Both the position numbers and the translations under genes were made by a program. From assembly GCA_947346365.1 (NCBI GenBank), contig CANAAV010000015.1, positions 1-63,924 of the forward strand: 63,924 bases of DNA, given 5' to 3'. Source of the DNA: an uncultured Flavonifractor sp. Lineage in GTDB: Bacteria > Bacillota > Clostridia > Oscillospirales > Oscillospiraceae. Positions 7,947-17,804 of this stretch are shown piece after piece. Under the pieces are notes generated by a model. That model did not search any database. It worked only from the letters and a program-made list of their open reading frames with translations, and was not told the DNA's origin. Each line of letters begins with the position of its first letter. Positions within the stretch are counted from its first letter, which is position 1.

Positions 7947-8993
7947 ATGGAGCAGGGAAACACAAAGGCCGCAGCGGGCCGGACAGAGCACCTGATTGAG
8001 GTCAAGGACCTGAAGAAATATTTTAAGGTGGGGGACAAGAGCTTCCTTCATGCCATCGACGGAGTGAATTTTACGGTAAACCGGGGCGAGACCCTGGGAT
8101 TGGTGGGGGAGAGCGGCTGCGGCAAGAGCACGGTGGGTACGGTGATGATGCGCCTACAGCCGCCCACCAGCGGACAGGTGCTGATGAATGGAGAAGATAT
8201 CTTCAGCGTGAAAGGGCGCAGTGAGGACCTGGCCCTGCGCAAGCGGATGCAGATTATTTTTCAAGACCCGTATTCCTCGCTCAATCCCAAAAAGCGGATC
8301 AAGGATATTTTGGCGGAGGCGTATAAGATTCACAAGACCTGTACCCGCGGCCAGCTTGAGCAGACGGTTGAGCAGCTGTGCCAGGTGACGGGCATCTCTA
8401 CGGACATGCTCCTGCAATATCCCCATGAGCTGGATGGCGGAAAGCGGCAGGTGGTGGGCATCGCCCGGGCCCTGAGCCTGAATCCGGCCTTCATTGTGTG
8501 CGACGAGCCGGTGTCGGCCCTGGATGTGTCAGTGCAGGCGAAGATTATCAACCTGCTGATGGATTTGCAGGAAAAGATGGATTTGTCCTATCTATTTATC
8601 TCCCATGACCTGAGCGTGGTCAAGCACATCTCCCACCGGATTGCCGTGATGTATTTGGGGCAGATTGTGGAGATTGCGGACAAGGAAACCTTATTTGCAG
8701 ACACCCGGCATCCCTATTCGATTGCGCTGCTCTCGGCCATTCCCAAGGTGGATGTGGAGCGGAAGGTGCAGCGCATTGTGCTCAAGGGCGACGTGCCCAG
8801 CCCCATTAATCCCAAGCCGGTCTGCCGGTTTGCCTCCAGATGCTGGATGAGCCAGCCTGTCTGCTTTGAGCAGGCGCCTGGGCTGCGCCAGGTGGCGCCG
8901 GGACACTGCGTGGCGTGTCACTTTGCCGGCGAGTCCAGGGAGAGAATGAAGACCGCCGCGACAGTGGGTCTGGACGCCGAAAAATTGGAGTAA
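7947..8993 (+). CDS. ABC transporter ATP-binding protein, DppF/OppF type
   Basis: A 348-residue ATPase with Walker A GESGCGKST, Walker B FIVCDEPVSALDVSVQ and the oligo_HPY tail (SPINPKPVCRFASRC). The signature motif is altered: HELDGGKRQVVGIARAL carries LDGGKRQ where LSGGQRQ is usual, so serine is replaced by aspartate and glutamine by lysine. The partner DppD-type ATPase has the normal LSGG-like motif, so one of the two composite ATP sites may be degenerate. The ATG at 7947 is favoured over a GTG six bases earlier because of the AAGGAGGGG placed just before. Confidence 0.9.
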   Translation: MEQGNTKAAAGRTEHLIEVKDLKKYFKVGDKSFLHAIDGVNFTVNRGETLGLVGESGCGKSTVGTVMMRLQPPTSGQVLMNGEDIFSVKGRSEDLALRKRMQIIFQDPYSSLNPKKRIKDILAEAYKIHKTCTRGQLEQTVEQLCQVTGISTDMLLQYPHELDGGKRQVVGIARALSLNPAFIVCDEPVSALDVSVQAKIINLLMDLQEKMDLSYLFISHDLSVVKHISHRIAVMYLGQIVEIADKETLFADTRHPYSIALLSAIPKVDVERKVQRIVLKGDVPSPINPKPVCRFASRCWMSQPVCFEQAPGLRQVAPGHCVACHFAGESRERMKTAATVGLDAEKLE

Positions 8994-9007
8994 AGGGAGC
9001 GATAGGT

Positions 9008-10453
9008 GTGAAGCTCAGCGATTATGCCGCGATGGACGCCACAGGGCTGGCTGAGTTGATACGCAGCGGGCAGGTTTCTCCCAGAGAGCTGCTGGACACG
9101 GCGGTGGAGGCGCTGCGCCAGGTGGACGGGCAGATCAACGCCATTGTGGAGTATACCTATGATTACGCCCTTGCGCAGCTGAAAGCAGGGATTGACCGGG
9201 ACGCCCCTTTTTGCGGAGTGCCCTTTGTCATCAAGGACTGCGGTGCGGTGGCGGAGGGAATCCGCGCCACGCTGGGCAGCCGCCTGACAGGGGAGGGAAT
9301 CTGGGCCAAACGGGATTCCACGCTCTTTGAGCGGATGAAGCGCTCCGGAGTGATCGTAGTGGGGACCGCTGCCACCTCTGAATTCTGCGTGGACTCCTCC
9401 ACCGAGACGCTCCGGCACGGGGCGACCCGCAATCCGTGGGCGCCGGGATACTCCGCCGGAGGCTCCAGCGGCGGAACGGCGGCGGCGGTGGCGGCGGGCG
9501 GGGTGCCCATGGGCCACGGCAGCGATGGCGGCGGCTCCATCCGGATACCCGCCGCTATGTGCGGAGTGGTGGGCTTCAAGCCCTCCCGGTTCCGGGTGCC
9601 CACGGGACCTTCTGGATGGGACCCCGGCGGGACGGTGAGCTTTGTGCTCTCCCGCACCGTGCGGGACAGCGCGGCCATGCTGGATGCGGTGGAGGGGCCC
9701 GATCCGGGCTACTACGGCGCCGCGGCGTGCCACGATCTGCCCTATGCCGAGGCAGTCCGCCGGGAACCCCGTCCGCTGAAAATTGCGTATATGCTGCGCA
9801 CGCCCTATGGAAAGGAGTTTGCCAGCGAAGAGTGCGCCGGGGCGGTTTTGGAGGTCGCAGAGGTGCTGCGGGGGCTGGGGCACCGGTGTGAGGAGGCCTA
9901 TCCGGAGATCCCGGAGTCCTATCACGACGCGCGCTTGGCTTGTATGAGCGACGGCATTGCTTTGGAAATTCAGGCGGCGGCGGCGCAGTCGGGAAAACCC
10001 ATCAGCGAAGAGACCCTGGAGCCGCTGGTGTATAAAACTTATTTGGAATCCCTGAACCGGAAAGGCCAGGACGTGTTCCGGGCCAGGCAGGCGCTGGCGG
10101 CGGCGGGCCGGGAGATGGGGCGGTTTTTCCAGTGTTACGATCTGCTGCTCAGTCCGGCGGTAGGGAAGCTGGAGCGCCCCTTGGGTACGCTCAACGGCGT
10201 GGCGGGTGCGGAAGAGATGACGGCCGCGGAGTGGGGGCTGCGCCGCAGGGAGTATGCCTGCACCGCGCCTCTGGCCAATGTGGCGGGCCTGCCGTCCATT
10301 TCCCTGCCCCTTTGTATGAGCAGCCGGGGGCTTCCCATCGGCATTCAGCTGGACGGCGGGATTGACGCCGACCAACTGGTGCTTCAAGCGGCGGCTCAGC
10401 TGGAGCGGGCGATGCCATGGTCTGGGAGGAGACCGCAGATCTACGTTACATAA
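9008..10453 (+). CDS. amidase-signature hydrolase (first of a tandem pair)
   Basis: A 481-residue amidase-signature protein. The expected Ser-cisSer-Lys triad is visible as the lysine in GVPFVIKD, the GHGSDGGGSIRIPAA loop with the cis-serine, and the glycine/serine-rich AGGSSGGTAAAVAAG segment. The family hydrolyses carboxamides, from small amides to glutaminyl-tRNA. The GTG at 9008 is chosen because the product then begins MKLSDYAAMDATGLAELI, parallel to the next gene's MKVSEYAALDATGLAQLV. It is followed by a close paralogue of identical length and sits between the importer and the catabolic genes, so a role in releasing an imported amide is inferred. Confidence 0.88.
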   Translation: MKLSDYAAMDATGLAELIRSGQVSPRELLDTAVEALRQVDGQINAIVEYTYDYALAQLKAGIDRDAPFCGVPFVIKDCGAVAEGIRATLGSRLTGEGIWAKRDSTLFERMKRSGVIVVGTAATSEFCVDSSTETLRHGATRNPWAPGYSAGGSSGGTAAAVAAGGVPMGHGSDGGGSIRIPAAMCGVVGFKPSRFRVPTGPSGWDPGGTVSFVLSRTVRDSAAMLDAVEGPDPGYYGAAACHDLPYAEAVRREPRPLKIAYMLRTPYGKEFASEECAGAVLEVAEVLRGLGHRCEEAYPEIPESYHDARLACMSDGIALEIQAAAAQSGKPISEETLEPLVYKTYLESLNRKGQDVFRARQALAAAGREMGRFFQCYDLLLSPAVGKLERPLGTLNGVAGAEEMTAAEWGLRRREYACTAPLANVAGLPSISLPLCMSSRGLPIGIQLDGGIDADQLVLQAAAQLERAMPWSGRRPQIYVT

Positions 10454-10467
10454 TTGGGAGTGCTGAT

Positions 10468-11913
10468 ATGAAGGTTTCAGAATATGCGGCGCTGGACGCC
10501 ACCGGTTTGGCCCAGCTGGTCCGCGAAAAGGAGGTTTCTCCGCAGGAGGTGCTGGAGGCGGCGGTGGCCGCCATTGAACAGGTAGATCCCGCCGTCCATG
10601 CGGTGGTGGAGCGCACCTATGAGTTTGCCAAGGAGCAGATTCAGGCGGGAATTGACCTGGAAGCCCCCTTCTGCGGGGTGCCCTTTGTCATAAAAGACGA
10701 GGGCGGAATGATGAAAGGAATCCCGGGAACCCTGGGCACCCGCCTGTCGGGGGACGGAATTGTGGCGGAGCACGACACGGTTCTGGCGTCCCGCTTTAAA
10801 AAGGCGGGGGTGGTGGTGGCAGCTACGGCGGCCTGTCCGGAGTTCTGCTGGAACAATACCACCGAGACAATCCGCAACGGGATTACCCGGAATCCCTGGG
10901 ATCTCGCGGTGTCCTCCGGGGGTTCCAGCGGCGGGACGGCGGCGCTGGTGTCCTCCGGCGCGGTGCCCATAGGGCACGGCAGCGACGGCGGTGGCTCTAT
11001 CCGGATGCCCGCGGCGGCCTGTGGTCTGGTGGGGCTAAAGCCCACCCGCTTTCGTATTCCCACCGGACCGGACGGCGGAGATCCGGGTCAAGCGGCGGAC
11101 TTTATCATGTCCCGCTCGGTGCGGGATACGGCGGTGATGCTGGACGCGGTGGAGGGGCCGGACGCCGGATGCTACGGCGCGGCGGTCCCTCCGGCACAGC
11201 CCTACGCCCGGGTTATCCAAAAGGATCCCGGAAAGCTGAGGATCGCCTATATGCTCCGGGCGCCTTACGGCGAGCCCTATGAAAATGAAGAGTGCCGCCG
11301 GGCGGTGGAGGAGACGGTAAGCCTGCTGGAGGCTCTGGGGCACACCTGTATAGAGGACTATCCGCCCCTGGACGTGCGCTATCACGAGCCCAGGATTCTG
11401 GTTCAGGCGGTGGGCACCAACGCCTGGATTGAGCGGGTGGCACGGGCTTCCGGCCTGCCGGTGAGCGAAGAGACCTTGGAGCCGCTGGTCTATAAGGCCT
11501 ATCTGGAGGCAAAATCGGTTACCGCGGCGGAATATCTGGCGGCGAGGAGCGAGCTGACCCGTGTGATGCGGGAGGTGGGGCGCTTTATGGAGGGCTATGA
11601 CCTGCTGGTCAGCTCTACCATGGGCATTCTGCCTCTGGAGGCGGGAAAATATAATCCCTTCTCCCGGCCGGACATGCCGGTGCGGGACTGGGTGCTGGAG
11701 CGGCGGCGCTGGTCCGGCAACACCGCCATGTGCAATGTGACGGGACAGCCTTCCATCACGGTGCCTCTGGCTCAGAGCAAGAGCGGAATGCCCATTGGCA
11801 TTGAAATTGACGGCCCCGTGGGGGAGGACGCCCTAGTGCTCCAGCTGGCGGCCCAATTGGAGCGGGCGCGGCCGTGGAAAGACCGCAGGCCCGGCGTCTA
11901 TGCCGGGGACTGA
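10468..11913 (+). CDS. amidase-signature hydrolase (second of a tandem pair)
   Basis: A 481-residue paralogue of the preceding gene with the same architecture: GVPFVIKDEG lysine, SSGGSSGGTAALVSSG loop and GHGSDGGGSIRMPAA. The C-terminal half differs more (for example NPFSRPDMPVRDWVLERRR), so the pair may have different substrate pockets. The start is the ATG at 10468, which gives the same length as the first copy. The genes are 14 bases apart. A glutamyl-tRNA amidotransferase role is unlikely because no GatB or GatC partner is present. Confidence 0.88.
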   Translation: MKVSEYAALDATGLAQLVREKEVSPQEVLEAAVAAIEQVDPAVHAVVERTYEFAKEQIQAGIDLEAPFCGVPFVIKDEGGMMKGIPGTLGTRLSGDGIVAEHDTVLASRFKKAGVVVAATAACPEFCWNNTTETIRNGITRNPWDLAVSSGGSSGGTAALVSSGAVPIGHGSDGGGSIRMPAAACGLVGLKPTRFRIPTGPDGGDPGQAADFIMSRSVRDTAVMLDAVEGPDAGCYGAAVPPAQPYARVIQKDPGKLRIAYMLRAPYGEPYENEECRRAVEETVSLLEALGHTCIEDYPPLDVRYHEPRILVQAVGTNAWIERVARASGLPVSEETLEPLVYKAYLEAKSVTAAEYLAARSELTRVMREVGRFMEGYDLLVSSTMGILPLEAGKYNPFSRPDMPVRDWVLERRRWSGNTAMCNVTGQPSITVPLAQSKSGMPIGIEIDGPVGEDALVLQLAAQLERARPWKDRRPGVYAGD

Positions 11914-11939
11914 TCTACAAAAAGAAGGAGGGATGCGGC

Positions 11940-13088
11940 GTGCCGTTTGCCGCGCTTGAAGAGAAGCTCCCTGTGATTCGCGCCCAGGGAACCAACTATC
12001 AGATTGGCTATGCCCACGGAAGCCAGGGTAAAGACCGGGTAGGCATTACCCTGCGCAATTTACAGCAGGGCGTAAAGCGCACCGTGGGGCAGGACTGGGC
12101 GGTCTGCGTAAAAATTGCCTCCGCCTTCCTGCCGGTGGTGGAGCGGCGCTTCCCCGCCTATCTGGAGGAGATCAAGGGGATTGCGGACGGCTCCGGCCAG
12201 AGCTTTGAGGATATTTTCACCCTGAACTGCCGCACAGAGCTGGGCCAGCAGTTTTCCCGCCGGCCGGCGCAAAACGCCGCCCGAGCATTGTCCCTGGCGG
12301 GAGGGTGTTCCGTAGTGGGCGCAAATCACACCAGGACCGCCACAGGAACGACAATTTACGGCCAGAATTGGGATGCGGACCCGGCCCAGAGGGAGACGAT
12401 GGTCTTTGTAGTGGTCCGGCAGAAGGATAAGCCGGATATTGCCTGGGCGGGGGAGGCGGGCTTGATCTGCCGGATGGCAGGGGTCAACTCCGCCGGTATC
12501 GGACTGGGGGGCAACACGCTCTTTTGTAGCGCGCCCATTGACTTTGAGGGGCTGCCGCTGCAGTTTACTTACCGCAGCATTATGGACCAGTCTAATTTTC
12601 CCGACGCGGTGGAGGCCGCGGCCATGAGCCGCCTGGCCAGCTGCAACAACCTGATGGTGTGTGGGCCGGAGGGGGAGATGGTCAACATCGAGCGGGACTA
12701 TAAGGGCTATGGAATGCTCTATATGAAAGACGGCCTGATTGCCCACGCCAATCACTACCGCCACCCGAAGCTGCCCAGGGCGCCCTACCGGGAGATCGAC
12801 CTTTACCCCAAGGACGAGCTGCGTTCCTTCCGGCTGGAGTACCTGATGGAGCAGCTGCCGGAAAAGGGAATTACCGCGCAGGACCTGATGGAAATTCTCT
12901 GTGACCACAAGGTCAACTATCCGGCCTCGGTGTGCCAGCACCTGCCTACCTGCGCGACAAACTTTTCCACTGTGACCGACTTAAACCGCCTGGAAATGCA
13001 TATTGCCGTGGGAAATCCCTGCGGCGGATATCTGGCTCTGCGCCCCTTTGAGGAGGACGGCGGAGCGGGGGAAGGGGAGCGGACATGA
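11940..13088 (+). CDS. C45 peptidase / acyl-CoA:6-APA acyltransferase-like hydrolase
   Basis: A 382-residue Ntn-hydrolase of the AAT family (peptidase C45). The family is made as a precursor that cleaves itself to expose an N-terminal cysteine. Here that cysteine is likely the one in SLAGGCSVVGANHT, at about residue 102, followed by the conserved GTTIYGQNWDADP block. Relatives cut or exchange acyl-amide bonds, as in isopenicillin N or N-acyl amino acids. GTG at 11940 is used as start because AAGGAGGG lies at a good distance and the upstream in-frame codons overlap the amidase. Its stop overlaps the next start (ATGA). With the two amidases it makes three amide-bond enzymes in one catabolic operon. 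Confidence 0.82.
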   Translation: MPFAALEEKLPVIRAQGTNYQIGYAHGSQGKDRVGITLRNLQQGVKRTVGQDWAVCVKIASAFLPVVERRFPAYLEEIKGIADGSGQSFEDIFTLNCRTELGQQFSRRPAQNAARALSLAGGCSVVGANHTRTATGTTIYGQNWDADPAQRETMVFVVVRQKDKPDIAWAGEAGLICRMAGVNSAGIGLGGNTLFCSAPIDFEGLPLQFTYRSIMDQSNFPDAVEAAAMSRLASCNNLMVCGPEGEMVNIERDYKGYGMLYMKDGLIAHANHYRHPKLPRAPYREIDLYPKDELRSFRLEYLMEQLPEKGITAQDLMEILCDHKVNYPASVCQHLPTCATNFSTVTDLNRLEMHIAVGNPCGGYLALRPFEEDGGAGEGERT

Positions 13089-14605
13089 CGGAGCCTCTTG
13101 TACTCAAGGTCAGGCCGGAGGACAACGTGGCGGTGGCGGTCAGGGCGCTGCCCGCCGGGACAGAGGCGCTGCCGGGGGTGGCCGTCCGCCAGGAGATACC
13201 CCAGGCCCATAAAATCGCCCTGCGGGATCTGGCGGCGGGAGAGGCCGTTGTCCGCTACGGGGTGGTCCTGGGCTATGCCAGGGATGCGATTCCCGCGGGG
13301 AGCTGGATTGGAGAGGATATGCTCTCTCTGCCCCAGCCGCCGGGGCTGGACGAGCTGCCCTATGGTACGGACATCCGGCCTGTGTCCGGTCTGCCGGAGC
13401 CCACCCGGAGCACCTGGATGGGCTACCGGAACCGGACAGGGCCTGCGGGAACCCGGAACCTGCTGGGCATCGTTACAACAGTGCAGTGCGCGGCGGGAGT
13501 AGTGGAGGCGGCGGCAGAGCGTATCAAGCGGGAGCTGCTGCCCCAATATCCCCATGTAGAGGGGGTGGTGGCGGTGAACCACCCCTACGGCTGCGGGGTG
13601 GCGATTCACGGCCGGGACGCCCGCATGCCCATACGCGCGGTGGCCAATCTGATCCGCCACCCCAATTTTGGCGGCGAGCGGATGGTGGTGGGCCTGGGGT
13701 GTGAAAAGCTGACGTATGACATGCTGCTTCCTCCGGAGGAGATTACGCCGGAGAATGTTTTGACGCTCCAGGACTGCGCCGGATACGACGCTATGATGGA
13801 GGCTCTGATGTCCATGGCGGAGCGAAAGCTGCGGCGGCTGGACAGGCGGCGGCGGGAGGAGCTTCCCCTGAGTGAGCTGCTGATTGGGATGCAGTGCGGC
13901 GGCTCCGACGCCTTTTCCGGCCTGACCGCCAACCCCAGTGCGGGCTATGCCGCGGACATGCTGGTGCGGGGGGGCGCCACCGTGCTTTTCAGCGAGGTGA
14001 CCGAAGTGCGGGATGGCGTGCATTTTCTGGCCGCCCGGTGCCGGGATGCGGCCGTCCGGGACCGGCTGGCCGCTGAGATGCGCTGGTATGACCGGTATCT
14101 GGAGGCCGGCGGAGTGGACCGGGACGCCAACCCTACCCCGGGGAACAAGCAGGGAGGACTGGCGAATATTGTGGAAAAGGCCATGGGCTCTATCGCCAAA
14201 TCAGGTTCGGCCCCCATTGAGGAGGTGCTGGGGCCGGCGGAGCGGCCCAGCCGCCGCGGGCTGATTTACGCGGCGACCCCTGCCAGCGACATTGTCTGCG
14301 GCCCCTGCCAGCTGGCCAGCGGCATCGGCTTGCAGGTATTTATGACCGGGCGGGGCACGCCCTACGGGCTTGCGGCCGCGCCGGTGATTAAGGTGTCCTC
14401 ACGAAACGAGCTGAAAGCGCACTGGCCTGACATAATCGACCTGAACGCCGGCGGGATCGCCACGGGAGAGGCGAGCATCGCCAGTGTGGGCACGGAGCTG
14501 TTTGAACTGATTCTGGACGTGGCCAGCGGAGTGAAGCGGCCCTATTCTGAGCAGTACGGCCTACACAACAGTATATGTATTTTCAACCCGGCCCCCATCA
14601 CCTGA
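13085..14605 (+). CDS. UxaA/GarD-family sugar-acid dehydratase
   Basis: A 506-residue single-chain enzyme with an N-terminal SAF-like domain (residues about 1-90) and a C-terminal UxaA/GarD catalytic region (MGYRNRTGPAGTRNLLGIVT, the HPYGCG and GLGCE cysteine segments, IGMQCGGSDAFSG). Members are iron-dependent dehydratases for altronate or galactarate, so in this operon it most plausibly converts galactarate to 5-dehydro-4-deoxyglucarate. It overlaps the C45 hydrolase by 4 bases, implying translational coupling. Altronate dehydratase is the main alternative, but no altronate oxidoreductase or isomerase is nearby. Confidence 0.82.
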   Translation: MTEPLVLKVRPEDNVAVAVRALPAGTEALPGVAVRQEIPQAHKIALRDLAAGEAVVRYGVVLGYARDAIPAGSWIGEDMLSLPQPPGLDELPYGTDIRPVSGLPEPTRSTWMGYRNRTGPAGTRNLLGIVTTVQCAAGVVEAAAERIKRELLPQYPHVEGVVAVNHPYGCGVAIHGRDARMPIRAVANLIRHPNFGGERMVVGLGCEKLTYDMLLPPEEITPENVLTLQDCAGYDAMMEALMSMAERKLRRLDRRRREELPLSELLIGMQCGGSDAFSGLTANPSAGYAADMLVRGGATVLFSEVTEVRDGVHFLAARCRDAAVRDRLAAEMRWYDRYLEAGGVDRDANPTPGNKQGGLANIVEKAMGSIAKSGSAPIEEVLGPAERPSRRGLIYAATPASDIVCGPCQLASGIGLQVFMTGRGTPYGLAAAPVIKVSSRNELKAHWPDIIDLNAGGIATGEASIASVGTELFELILDVASGVKRPYSEQYGLHNSICIFNPAPIT

Positions 14606-14634
14606 GGGTCGGCGGGAAAGGATGAGTATTGACT

Positions 14635-15513
14635 ATGAAAATTGGACTGATCGGGCTTGGCATCATGGGCAAGCCCATGGCAAAAAATCTGCTGAAGGCG
14701 GGATATGACCTGGCGGTCAGCGATCTGAACCGCTCGGCGGTGGAAGAGGCGGTAGCCGCCGGGGCTAAGAGCGCGTCCAACGCTGAGATTGGCGCGGACT
14801 GCGGCGTGGTGCTCACCATGCTCCCCAACTCCCCCCAGGTAAAAGCGGTGATGCTGGGGGAGGATGGAGTAGCCGTCCATATGAAGCCCGGTTCCACGCT
14901 GATTGACATGAGTTCTATCGACCCCATGGTCTCCAAAGAGATTGCCTCTGAGCTAGAAAAAAAAGGAATCGAAATGCTGGACGCGCCGGTATCCGGCGGA
15001 GAGCCCAAAGCCATTGACGGCACGCTCTCGTTTATGGTCGGCGGAAAGCGGGAGGTATTTGACCGGCACAAGGAGATCTTGGGCGCCATGGGCGCTTCGG
15101 TGGTCCACTGCGGCGGCGTGGGGGCGGGCAACACCACCAAGCTGGCAAATCAAATCATTGTGGCCTGTAATATTCAGGCCTTGTCCGAGGCCATGACCCT
15201 GGCTAAGATGGCGGGGGTAGACCCGCAGCTGGTCTTTCAGGCAATCCGGGGGGGCCTGGCGGGCTCAACCGTAATGGAGTCCAAAGCGCCCATGATGCTG
15301 GAGGGGAACGACAGGCCCGGCTTTAAGATCGACCTGCACATCAAGGACCTGAACAACGCCCTGGACTGCGCCCACAGCGTGGGAGCGCCCGTACCCATGA
15401 CCGCCCAGGTGCAGGAGGTGTTCCAGTGGCTGCACAGCCACGGCTGCGGCGGGGACGACCACAGCTCTATCATCAAATACTACCGGATGCTCACAGGGCT
15501 GGAATCGCTGTAA
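14635..15513 (+). CDS. garR: 2-hydroxy-3-oxopropionate (tartronate semialdehyde) reductase
   Basis: A 292-residue beta-hydroxyacid dehydrogenase with the N-terminal Rossmann motif GLIGLGIMGKPMAKNLLKAG, the substrate-site block DAPVSGGEPKAIDGTLSFMV and the catalytic lysine in GNTTKLANQII. In aldarate pathways this enzyme reduces tartronate semialdehyde from aldolase cleavage to D-glycerate with NAD(P)H. The dehydratases and glycerate kinase in the same operon support this over 3-hydroxyisobutyrate dehydrogenase. The ATG at 14635 gives the conserved MKIGLIGLG start; a TTG two codons upstream is better spaced from AAAGGA and cannot be excluded. Confidence 0.87.
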   Translation: MKIGLIGLGIMGKPMAKNLLKAGYDLAVSDLNRSAVEEAVAAGAKSASNAEIGADCGVVLTMLPNSPQVKAVMLGEDGVAVHMKPGSTLIDMSSIDPMVSKEIASELEKKGIEMLDAPVSGGEPKAIDGTLSFMVGGKREVFDRHKEILGAMGASVVHCGGVGAGNTTKLANQIIVACNIQALSEAMTLAKMAGVDPQLVFQAIRGGLAGSTVMESKAPMMLEGNDRPGFKIDLHIKDLNNALDCAHSVGAPVPMTAQVQEVFQWLHSHGCGGDDHSSIIKYYRMLTGLESL

Positions 15514-15530
15514 GAGAGGGGGAGAGCGCC

Positions 15531-16421
15531 ATGTTTACGCCCAAAGGCATCGTAGTGCCTGTGATTACTCCATTTGGCAGCGACGGAACCGTTGATTTTC
15601 CGGTTTACCGCCGGGTGGTGGAGCACTTGGTGGAGCAGGGAGTTCACGGCATTTTTCCCATGGGCACCACCGGAGAATTTTATGCCGTCGGCGGGGAGGA
15701 GTACCGCAGGTTGCTGGAGGCTACCGTAGAGGCGGTTGACGGGCGGGCGGACGTATATGCCGGGGCCAACCACATCACTACCCGCGGCGTAATGGAACAG
15801 ATCAAGCTGGTGGAGCAGGTACCTGGCATCGACGCGGTGAGCGTTCTGACCCCCATGTTTGTCACGCAGACGCAGGAGGAGCTGTACGCCTATTATAAAG
15901 CCATTGCCGGGGCCACTCATATGCCCATTGTGCTGTATAACAACGCCCCCAAGACCAATGTACATATTGCCCCTGCCACCGTGGCGCGGCTGGCTGAGAT
16001 TCCAAATATCATTGCGGTGAAGGATTCCACCGGCGACTTTACGAACACGGCCGAATACCTGCGCCTTACGAGGGACAACCCCAGTTTTCACGTGCTGCTA
16101 GGCCGGGATACGCTTATTTACGCAGGGCTGTGCTGCGGCGCAGCGGGAGCTATCGCCTCCTGCGCCAATGTGGCTCCCCGGCTGGTGGCGGACGTCTATG
16201 ACAAATACCGGGCGGGAGACCTGGCCGGGGCTCTGGAGGCCCAGTTCCAGCTCAATCCGCTGCGCATTGCCTGCGGCATGGGCACCTTCCCCGCCGTTAT
16301 CAAAGAGGGGCTGGTCCAGCAGGGCTTTCCGGTGGGGAAATGCCTGGACCCCATCGCCGAGCTCACACAGGAGGAAAAGGAGAAGCTCCACCGGATTTTA
16401 CAGGAGCTCAAACTGGTATAG
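15531..16421 (+). CDS. DapA-family aldolase/dehydratase, probable ketodeoxyaldarate aldolase
   Basis: A 296-residue class I (Schiff-base) lyase. The GTTGEF motif, the YNNAPKTN tyrosine segment and the IAVKDSTGD lysine that forms the imine with substrate are all present. Candidate reactions in an aldarate operon are cleavage of 5-dehydro-4-deoxyglucarate to pyruvate and tartronate semialdehyde, or its dehydration and decarboxylation to 2,5-dioxopentanoate. The adjacent tartronate semialdehyde reductase and the glycerate kinase favour the aldolase route, making it a stand-in for the unrelated class II enzyme GarL, which is absent here. The start at 15531 follows GAGAGGGGGAG. Dihydrodipicolinate synthase is less likely by context. 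Confidence 0.82.
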   Translation: MFTPKGIVVPVITPFGSDGTVDFPVYRRVVEHLVEQGVHGIFPMGTTGEFYAVGGEEYRRLLEATVEAVDGRADVYAGANHITTRGVMEQIKLVEQVPGIDAVSVLTPMFVTQTQEELYAYYKAIAGATHMPIVLYNNAPKTNVHIAPATVARLAEIPNIIAVKDSTGDFTNTAEYLRLTRDNPSFHVLLGRDTLIYAGLCCGAAGAIASCANVAPRLVADVYDKYRAGDLAGALEAQFQLNPLRIACGMGTFPAVIKEGLVQQGFPVGKCLDPIAELTQEEKEKLHRILQELKLV

Positions 16422-16432
16422 GGGGAGTGGCT

Positions 16433-17761
16433 ATGACGCCAAAGATCGTATTGATGGAGGTGTTCCCCGTGGCCGGGCGGGACTGCATGGAGCTGAATCT
16501 GTCCGGCGCTCACGCCCCCTACTTTACCCGCAATGTGGTGATCCTCACCGACAGCAGCGGGAATACCGGACTGGGAGAGGTGCCCGGAGGGCCCAAAATC
16601 ACCGGAGCCCTGGAGGCGGTGCGGGGCCTTGTGGAGGGCAGCAGCATCGGCTGCTACAAAAATACCCTGCGCGCGGTGACCGGCTGGCTGAATGCGCACA
16701 TCCAAGAGGATGTGCGCGGGGTGCAGACCTTTGACCTGCGCACGGGGGTCCATGTGGCCGCCGCCGTGGAATCCGCCCTGCTGGACCTGCTGGGGCAGCA
16801 CCTGGAGGTGCCTGCCGCCGCCCTGCTGGGGGACGGGGTGCAGAAAGATCGTGTGCGCTTTTTGGGCTATCTCTTCTATGTGGGGGACCGGAAGAAAACG
16901 CAGCTGCCTTATGCCGCAGAGCCGGACAGCCCCTGCGCGTGGCACCGCTTGCGCCATGAGCAGGCCCTGACGCCGGAGGGGATTGTGGCTCTGGCCCGGG
17001 CGGCCTATGAGCGCTATGGCTTTGAGGACTTTAAGCTCAAGGGCGGAGTGCTCTCCCCGCAGGAAGAGCTGGAGGCGGTGCGGGCGCTGAAGGACGCCTT
17101 TCCCAGGGCGCGGGTCACCCTGGACCCCAACGGCTGCTGGCTGCTGAAGGACGCTTTGAAGCTGGCCCCTGCGCTGAAAGAAGTGCTTGCCTACTGCGAG
17201 GACCCCTGCGGAGCGGAAGGGCGCTTCTCCGGCCGGGAAATTATGGCGGAGTTCCGGCAGGAGAGCGGCATGCCCACGGCAACCAACATGATCGACGTGG
17301 ATTGGCGGGAGATGCGCCACTGCGTGGCCTTGCACAGCGTGGACATCCCCCTGGCCGACCCGCACTTTTGGACGATGTCCGGCTCGGTCCGGGTGGGCCA
17401 GCTGTGTCATGACTTTGGCCTGATGTGGGGTTGCCATTCCAATAACCACTTCGATATCTCGCTGGCAATGATGGTTCAGTGCGCGGCGGCGGTGCCCGGC
17501 AGCGCCAACGGCATCGACACCCATTGGATCTGGCAGGAGGGGCTGGAACGGCTGACGAAAGAGCCCTTGCAGATCAAGGACGGGTGCATCAGTCTGCCCC
17601 AGCGCCCCGGCCTGGGAGTGGAGGTGGACCGGGAACAGGTGCTGAAGGCCCACCGGCTCTATCTGGAGCAGGGGCTGGGGGCGCGGGATGACGCCCGGGC
17701 TATGCAGTATCTGGTCCCCGGCTGGAAATTTGATCCCAAACGGCCCTGCCTGTTGCGGTAG
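16433..17761 (+). CDS. gudD: glucarate dehydratase
   Basis: A 442-residue enolase-superfamily enzyme that matches the remembered E. coli GudD along its length: [16 protein letters not shown] at the N-terminus, [20 protein letters not shown], the [13 protein letters not shown] lysine pair, TLDPNGCW and [14 protein letters not shown] metal-site acids, [11 protein letters not shown] and the [12 protein letters not shown] histidine loop. It ends with [13 protein letters not shown], the family tail. It removes water from glucarate (and idarate) with Mg2+ to give 5-dehydro-4-deoxyglucarate. It starts 11 bases after the aldolase gene. Confidence 0.93.
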   Translation: MTPKIVLMEVFPVAGRDCMELNLSGAHAPYFTRNVVILTDSSGNTGLGEVPGGPKITGALEAVRGLVEGSSIGCYKNTLRAVTGWLNAHIQEDVRGVQTFDLRTGVHVAAAVESALLDLLGQHLEVPAAALLGDGVQKDRVRFLGYLFYVGDRKKTQLPYAAEPDSPCAWHRLRHEQALTPEGIVALARAAYERYGFEDFKLKGGVLSPQEELEAVRALKDAFPRARVTLDPNGCWLLKDALKLAPALKEVLAYCEDPCGAEGRFSGREIMAEFRQESGMPTATNMIDVDWREMRHCVALHSVDIPLADPHFWTMSGSVRVGQLCHDFGLMWGCHSNNHFDISLAMMVQCAAAVPGSANGIDTHWIWQEGLERLTKEPLQIKDGCISLPQRPGLGVEVDREQVLKAHRLYLEQGLGARDDARAMQYLVPGWKFDPKRPCLLR

Positions 17762-17804
17762 GAGAAGTTTCATGCTACAATTTTTGGAAGGGAGGGAGTA
17801 AAGG

